Assembly: GCA_030610725.1 (NCBI GenBank)
Contig: JAUWRE010000019.1
Location: forward strand, 1 to 9,911
Length of the DNA stretch: 9,911 nt
Origin: Candidatus Aerophobota bacterium
Lineage (GTDB): Bacteria > Aerophobota > Aerophobia > Aerophobales > AE-B3A
Direction: 5' to 3'
Below are positions 7,050-9,911 of this stretch, one piece after another. Under the pieces are notes generated by a model. It worked only from the letters and a program-made list of their open reading frames with translations, ran no database searches and was not told the origin of the DNA. Position 1 is the first letter of the stretch, and each line of letters begins with the position of its first letter. Made by a program: the position numbers and the translations under genes.

Positions 7050-7151
7050 TGTCATTGCGAGGAGCAATAGGAGATTCCTCGCTTCTCTCGGAACAGGCTC
7101 TGCAATCCCCAAAACTGAGATTGCTTCAGGATTTCATCCCTCGCAATGACA
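7050..7151. repeat. Inverted-repeat element with TGTCATTGCGAGG ends (dispersed-repeat type)
   Basis: TGTCATTGCGAGG (7050-7062) and its exact complement CCTCGCAATGACA (7139-7151) bound a 102-base element. Inside, GCAATC (7102-7107) and GATTGC (7119-7124) form a second nested pair. Ends of this kind are, to my knowledge, common in dispersed intergenic palindromic repeats of many bacterial genomes; only one copy is present here. It lies between the proposed iorA promoter and the iorA start, so it would be transcribed in the leader and could fold as a long hairpin. Confidence 0.75.
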
Positions 7152-7186
7152 CGAGGTTCACCGAGTGTTTACATATTGTTTAAGGT

Positions 7187-7238
7187 TTTTTCAGTCTGTC
7201 AAAGCATTATAAGCAATTCTTGGGAAAGGTCAAATTTC
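7187..7238 (-). repeat. Copy A of duplicated 52-base promoter sequence
   Basis: These 52 bases match 8799-8850 at 43 positions with no gaps. Read on the minus strand, each copy carries TTGACC, a 16-base spacer, a -10 box, and a conserved downstream GCTTTGACAG(A/G)CTGAAAAA. Copy A precedes iorA; copy B precedes the MATE gene. Confidence 0.8.
7206..7233 (-). promoter_or_regulatory. Likely iorA promoter (-35 TTGACC, -10 TATAAT)
   Basis: On the minus strand TTGACC (7233-7228) and a perfect TATAAT (7211-7206) are 16 bases apart. Transcription would start near 7199, giving a leader of about 210 bases before iorA that contains the 7050-7151 inverted repeat. The same arrangement recurs upstream of the MATE gene, which raises confidence that both are real. 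Confidence 0.68.
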
Positions 7239-7270
7239 ATCTTTATTTAGCTATAATGATACTGCACACT

Positions 7271-8587
7271 TCAGATCTCTTTTGATTTCCATTTTCCCTG
7301 TTGGAAGCGAAGGGTCATGATAAGTGCGGCTACTATATAACCGGTGGAGAGGGCCAGCCAGATGCCATTGGTGCCCCAACCAACAATCCGGGAGAAACTG
7401 TAAGCCAGCGGCAACTGGATAAACCAGAGGGCAATGATATTTATCACCATGGGAGAGATGGTATCACCGGAGCCGCCCAACGAGCTCTCCATGACCCTAG
7501 AAAGGCCCATGAAAACCTGTCCAATGGCTACTATGCGAATCATGCTCACTCCCACTGAAACAACACCAGCTTCGGTATTAAAAACCGAGATAATCGGTTT
7601 GGCCATAAAGGATAGGACCGTCATACTCAACCCAGCGAATATCATAGTGAGGGTGGCAATTAGCCAGGCGCTCTTCTCAGCACGCGAGGCCTTGGCTGCT
7701 CCCAGATTCTGTCCTACCATGGTCGCAGATGCTCTCCCAAGGCTGAAGTATGGCATCTGGACCAGTTGAAGAATTCTCCTCACCACACTATAAGCAGCTA
7801 AGGTCGTTGTACCATAAGCTGAGACAATCCTAATCAAGACGGTATTAGCGATATTGAAGGTGCTCTGCTGGACTCCTGCCGGTAAGGTAATGAGAATGAT
7901 ACGCTTCATAAGTTGCCAATCCAGTCGCAGAGATTTTCTATCTATCCTCACCCTGGCTCTTCCGGTAAGTAACACGAAGACATGATAGCCACTACCCAAG
8001 GAGTTCCCCAAAACCATTGCTATACCCGCACCTCTTATCCCCAATTGAGGAAAAGGGCCGAGGCCAAATACCAGCAATGGCTCCAAAAGTATGATGATGA
8101 TGGCAGCTATAATATTGGCTTGGAGTGACCTTTCCGGACTTCCAGACGCGTTCAGTAGGCCGCTCACCGTAGGAAGCATATCCATTGCCAGGAGGCCAGC
8201 GAAGATGATCCGGGCGTAGCTCAGTGCCAGGGGAATGACATCCTCCCCTACTCCCAGGAGCCTGAGTAGTGGCCTGGCAAAGATGAAACCCGCTAGTCCA
8301 ACGCTACCTACTATCAGTAAGAAGAGAACCAGTGACTGGAACATAGCCAGGTTTGCCCTTTCCTGATCTCCGGCTCCTATATAACGGGCGACAACCGCCC
8401 CTCCCCCTACCGAAAGACCTATGATAGGACTGATTATGGCCATTCTTAGGCTCTGGACAATACCCACCGAGGCTAGAGCAGCTACACCCAGCTTTCCCAT
8501 CCAGAACATATCAAGGGTCATGGGCAGCGCCATGAGTAGGGAACTGATGGACATAGGGAAAGCGAGATGCCAGATATTACCCATCAA
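7271..8587 (-). CDS. MATE-family multidrug/organic cation efflux protein
   Basis: The 438-residue integral membrane protein belongs to the multi antimicrobial extrusion family, which exports organic cations or toxins using a Na+ or H+ gradient. About twelve hydrophobic helices are visible in two halves. Family motifs include LAFPMSISSLL near the N-terminus, GGGAVVARYIGAGD, SGLLNASGSPERSL in the first half, and LPAGVQQ, GQNLGAAKASRAE and SSLGGSGDT in the second. The coordinates use TTG at 8587, with ATG at 8584 as alternative, but neither has a ribosome-binding site. The frame stays open upstream and encodes KNKDFTTGS, the conserved MATE entry sequence, so the protein probably begins about ten codons earlier at an ATC near 8617 behind AGAGG. 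It precedes iorA on the same strand, but 282 bases and a separate promoter divide them. Family is sure; substrate unknown. Confidence 0.93.
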   Translation of the reverse strand: MMGNIWHLAFPMSISSLLMALPMTLDMFWMGKLGVAALASVGIVQSLRMAIISPIIGLSVGGGAVVARYIGAGDQERANLAMFQSLVLFLLIVGSVGLAGFIFARPLLRLLGVGEDVIPLALSYARIIFAGLLAMDMLPTVSGLLNASGSPERSLQANIIAAIIIILLEPLLVFGLGPFPQLGIRGAGIAMVLGNSLGSGYHVFVLLTGRARVRIDRKSLRLDWQLMKRIILITLPAGVQQSTFNIANTVLIRIVSAYGTTTLAAYSVVRRILQLVQMPYFSLGRASATMVGQNLGAAKASRAEKSAWLIATLTMIFAGLSMTVLSFMAKPIISVFNTEAGVVSVGVSMIRIVAIGQVFMGLSRVMESSLGGSGDTISPMVINIIALWFIQLPLAYSFSRIVGWGTNGIWLALSTGYIVAALIMTLRFQQGKWKSKEI

Positions 8588-8630
8588 GCTGCCAGTAGTA
8601 AAATCTTTGTTTTTGATGATACTTACCTCT
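8588..8630 (-). promoter_or_regulatory. Probable true 5' end of MATE gene: RBS plus non-canonical ATC start
   Basis: On the minus strand AGAGG (8630-8626) is followed by ATC (8620-8618) and ATC (8617-8615), then codons for KNKDFTTGS running in frame into the MATE CDS. Between the upstream TAG and the TTG at 8587 there is no ATG, GTG or TTG in frame. The conserved N-terminus and RBS spacing (five or eight bases) indicate that translation starts, or once started, at one of these ATC codons. Confidence 0.55.
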
Positions 8631-8654
8631 TGGTGGAATGATATTGACTATGAC

Positions 8655-8747
8655 TCAGCCAAAAGAGAAAAACTTTTCTCTTGCCTCATTCATTTCATCT
8701 ATGATGCCTGCAACAGAGAAAAGATCTTTTGCGAAAACAGGGAGCAT
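8655..8747 (-). CDS. Possible short leader ORF, 30 codons, upstream of MATE gene
   Basis: An ATG at 8747 opens 30 codons ending TGA at 8657-8655; the peptide ends SVAGIIDEMNEAREKFFSFG. Composition is protein-like and it sits inside the proposed MATE leader. No good ribosome-binding site precedes it. It could be an upstream ORF, a gene remnant, or chance. I recognise no family. Confidence 0.2.
   Translation of the reverse strand: MLPVFAKDLFSVAGIIDEMNEAREKFFSFG
8663..8682. repeat. Perfect 20-base palindrome in MATE leader
   Basis: AAGAGAAAAACTTTTCTCTT has nine-base arms around two central bases. In the minus-strand transcript it would form an A/U-rich hairpin followed by UUUU, about 33 bases before the AGAGG site. 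It may be an operator or a weak attenuator. Confidence 0.5.
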
Positions 8748-8798
8748 ACTCAGACATATGGAGGGGAGATTCACTTGGCTAATTATCGAGACGAAAGA

Positions 8799-8850
8799 TT
8801 TTTCAGCCTGTCAAAGCATCATAGGTAATTTCTTAGAAAGGTCAAATTCC
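8799..8850 (-). repeat. Copy B of duplicated 52-base promoter sequence
   Basis: Ungapped partner of 7187-7238, with 43 of 52 bases identical. It retains -35 TTGACC, a 16-base spacer, -10 TATGAT and the downstream GCTTTGACAGGCTGAAAAA on the minus strand. Confidence 0.8.
8818..8845 (-). promoter_or_regulatory. Likely MATE-gene promoter (-35 TTGACC, -10 TATGAT)
   Basis: On the minus strand TTGACC (8845-8840) and TATGAT (8823-8818) are 16 bases apart. The predicted start near 8811 gives a leader of about 195 bases before the MATE start, much like the iorA leader. Confidence 0.62.
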
Positions 8851-8854
8851 TTCC

Positions 8855-8890
8855 TCCAGTTTCCGGAGAACGGTTTTTGGGGAAACTGGA
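8855..8890. repeat. Ten-base inverted repeat
   Basis: TCCAGTTTCC (8855-8864) and GGAAACTGGA (8881-8890) are perfect arms with a 16-base loop. No T-run follows on either strand, so it is not a typical intrinsic terminator. It lies just upstream of copy B and could be a regulator site for the MATE promoter, or a divider between the divergent units. Confidence 0.5.
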
Positions 8891-9087
8891 AGGTCATTGT
8901 TCAAAATCTGGTGGGTTGACCCTTATTTTTATCTAAATCAAAAACAAGACTAGAGATAGAGGTCGCCTTTTAAATCATTTTTTTCCTTTCCGTTTTCCTA
9001 CTAAAAACTTCTCATTCTAATCTATTTTTCCCTGAGTTTTCAAAATCACCGTCTACTTTCAATTTTTCAGAAAAAGAAGGTACGGGA
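8891..9087. other. AT-rich spacer between divergent transcription units
   Basis: I see no gene or clear structure here; the only landmark is GGGTTGACCC (8913-8922), a short near-palindrome. Together with the flanking sites this completes the 587-base interval between the MATE gene and the ROK fragment. Confidence 0.5.
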
Positions 9088-9119
9088 TTGACATTTTTTT
9101 TGAATAATATAGACTATAT
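9088..9119 (+). promoter_or_regulatory. Sigma-70-type promoter with overlapping palindrome
   Basis: A perfect -35 TTGACA lies at 9088-9093. GACTAT (9112-9117), at 18 bases, is the best-placed -10 box; TATATA (9115-9120) is an alternative at 21. The palindrome ATATAGACTATAT (9107-9119) covers the -10 region and could be a regulator site. It would drive the ROK fragment and the sugar-binding-protein gene. Confidence 0.6.
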
Positions 9120-9132
9120 ATACACATTTCCC

Positions 9133-9154
9133 TTTGTTCGAAAAACAAACTAAT
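9133..9154 (+). promoter_or_regulatory. Putative XylR/ROK-type operator
   Basis: TTTGTT (9133-9138), CGAAA, and AACAAA (9144-9149) form an inverted repeat, continuing as AACAAACTAAT (9144-9154). As I recall it, the Bacillus xyl operator has TTTGTTT...AACAAACTAAT. The site lies just downstream of the predicted transcription start, where a repressor would block. XylR is a ROK-family protein, and a ROK fragment is encoded immediately downstream. Confidence 0.5.
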
Positions 9155-9174
9155 TAAATAGGAGAGATAGTCTG

Positions 9175-9387
9175 GTGTATTCCAGAACTGGAAATCTCAT
9201 CCTTGATCCTCTAAAGAGGACTATGAAAAAGAGGGCTTTTTCCGTACTAACCAAAACCGTCAAAATCGTAACCCCTAGTTTAGGAAGCGACTGTACCATT
9301 ATCGGAGCCGCTGCGTTGGCTCTCAAAGACATATTCAAAAGTCCTGAAGTGATTTCTTCTTACATAAAAAATAAGTCTTTGAAATAA
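9175..9387 (+). pseudogene. ROK-family protein, C-terminal fragment only
   Basis: The 70-codon ORF starts with GTG at 9175 behind GGAGAG (9161-9166). From about residue 6 it aligns to the end of ROK sugar kinases/repressors: GNLILDPLKRTM, then VKIVTPSLGSDCTIIGAAALALKDIF, matching the family's ivPssLGddaglIGAAaLAl ending. A full ROK protein has 300-400 residues, so the HTH (if a repressor), the ATP-binding DxGGT region and the zinc/ExGH motif are all missing; upstream in-frame sequence ends at a TAA at 9151-9153 and is not ROK-like. It therefore looks like an internal deletion joining a start region to the last sixth of the gene. The retained promoter and operator-like site suggest that the ancestor was an autoregulated XylR-type repressor of the downstream sugar transporter. 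A short expressed peptide remains possible. Confidence 0.7.
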
Positions 9388-9557
9388 AGAGGTTAGATTT
9401 TGAGCAAAGGAAGAGTTAAAATAAGGCCGGGAAGAAGGTGAAAGGTCGAAAGGCCGTTAACTTAGGGCAAAGGAAGACTCCTCAAGAGAGTCTGGAAAAG
9501 GTAGTCTCTCTTGTGAGGAGTTTTCTGCAGAAAAATAAATAATGTGGGAGAGAATAA
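9388..9557 (+). other. Structured intergenic leader before the sugar-binding-protein gene
   Basis: Between the ROK fragment and the next ATG lie a small hairpin with a GNRA tetraloop, GGTC-GAAA-GGCC (9444-9455), possible outer pairing of AAGAGTTAA (9411-9419) with TTAACTT (9457-9463), and a strong hairpin at 9477-9521. GGGAG at 9546-9550 is the ribosome site. I could not match it to a known riboswitch. Confidence 0.4.
9477..9524 (+). terminator. Terminator-like hairpin (possible attenuator)
   Basis: ACTCCTCAAGAGAG (9477-9490) pairs with CTCTCTTGTGAGGAGT (9506-9521) with one two-base bulge and a 15-base loop, followed by a short TTTT (9521-9524). The T-run is brief, so termination may be partial, allowing differential expression of the binding-protein gene or protecting its mRNA end. 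Confidence 0.6.
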
Positions 9558-9911
9558 ATGAAAATAACCAAGCAAGTAAAAGGAAAGCTCATCATATTTA
9601 TCTTATGCATGGTAATGCTTGGGCTCACCTCACCAGCCTTTACCCAACAGAAAACGACAGTAAAAGCTATGATGATAGGTTTTCAAATGTCGGATTGGAT
9701 AGATCCAGTTACAGGCACAACTTTCAACGGATTCTCGAGAATGGTTGAAAAATTTAACAAAGAACACCCTAACATTGAACTCAAATTCACTTCTATTCCC
9801 TGGGGCGCGCTTATTGGTCCTTACGCTAAGACACTTAGTGCTCTCCTGGGAGGGACAGCTGATGTAATTCAGACTCGTATTGTGTATATACAGACAGGTC
9901 AATTTGAACCT
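9558..9911 (+). CDS. Sugar ABC transporter substrate-binding protein, N-terminal part (continues past window)
   Basis: ATG at 9558 opens a frame with no stop to the window end (118 codons). GGGAG lies seven bases upstream. The N-terminus is a signal peptide: basic KITKQVKGK, hydrophobic LIIFILCMVMLGLTS, then PAFTQQ with cleavage likely after AFT; no lipobox Cys follows directly. The mature part, with GFSRMVEKFNKEHPNIELKF and PYAKTLSALLGGTADVIQTR, has the family 1 extracellular solute-binding pattern (xxFxxxxPxIxVxxxxxxW, then a lobe with xxxLxxGxAPDVxxx). It would bind a sugar or oligosaccharide outside the membrane and deliver it to ABC permeases presumably encoded beyond the window. The ligand cannot be read from this part. 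The operator and ROK remnant upstream suggest carbohydrate-responsive control. Confidence 0.87.
   Translation, partial: MKITKQVKGKLIIFILCMVMLGLTSPAFTQQKTTVKAMMIGFQMSDWIDPVTGTTFNGFSRMVEKFNKEHPNIELKFTSIPWGALIGPYAKTLSALLGGTADVIQTRIVYIQTGQFEP

Noticed and set aside
8421..8919. Plus-strand ORFs at 8421-8828 and 8638-8919
   Set aside because: They overlap the MATE gene, its RBS, leader and promoter on the other strand; no SD, no recognisable family, low-complexity content.
9630..9902. Minus-strand ORF of 90 codons at the right edge
   Set aside because: Antisense to the start of the sugar-binding-protein gene, which has a signal peptide, RBS and family motifs.
1..9911. CRISPR arrays, tRNA or rRNA genes, transposases
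   Set aside because: No regularly spaced repeats, no cloverleaf or rRNA-like sequence and no transposase motifs were seen by eye; a tool-based scan was not possible.

Overview
The window is bacterial chromosomal DNA of moderate-to-low GC. Several features suggest an anaerobic, sugar- and peptide-using heterotroph: purine-rich Shine-Dalgarno sites, occasional TTG/GTG starts, a tightly packed sugar operon, an oxygen-sensitive indolepyruvate:ferredoxin oxidoreductase subunit and a sugar ABC-transporter binding protein. The phylum cannot be fixed from sequence alone; Firmicutes-, Thermotogae- or Atribacterota-like lineages would all fit.

Layout. Positions 1-228 hold the C-terminal end of an MFS-type permease. 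On the opposite strand, overlapping its last codons, lies a 36-codon, very basic ORF (288 to 178) whose C-terminal half resembles ribosomal protein bL34. Positions 289-682 have no intact gene; they hold a diverged direct repeat, a possible inverted-repeat element and short coding-like fragments. Positions 683-5135 form a four-gene plus-strand operon with junctions of +4 bases, +1 base and a 4-base overlap: FGGY sugar kinase, COG4091/DRL-type (DXR-like) NAD(P) oxidoreductase with a C-terminal SAF domain, zinc-dependent MDR polyol dehydrogenase, and RpiB/LacAB-type sugar-phosphate isomerase. A convergent minus-strand pair follows: iorA without iorB (6988 to 5216) and a MATE efflux protein (7271-8587). 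From 8871 onward come a well-formed promoter, a palindrome matching XylR/ROK-type operators, a C-terminal fragment of a ROK-family protein, a structured leader with a terminator-like hairpin, and the start of a secreted sugar-binding protein that runs off the window.

How the genes may work together. The operon reads as a self-contained polyol/ketose route: oxidation (MDR), phosphorylation (FGGY kinase), aldose-ketose isomerisation (RpiB family) and a reductoisomerase-like step (DRL family). Brucella DRL makes 2-C-methyl-D-erythritol 4-phosphate from 1-deoxy-D-xylulose 5-phosphate, and xylulokinase-type FGGY enzymes can phosphorylate 1-deoxy-D-xylulose. The cassette is therefore either a deoxypentulose-salvage route or, more likely, a sugar-catabolic pathway that uses a DRL homologue on another ketose phosphate. 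I know of no described pathway with this gene set.

The most interesting regulatory signal is a 52-base sequence present twice (7187-7238 and 8799-8850, 43/52 identical). Read on the minus strand, each copy is a sigma-70-type promoter (TTGACC, 16 bases, TATAAT or TATGAT) about 200 bases upstream of a minus-strand gene, iorA and the MATE gene respectively. The MATE gene also appears to have lost a canonical start codon: its conserved N-terminus continues upstream of the first TTG/ATG to a good ribosome-binding site followed by ATC.
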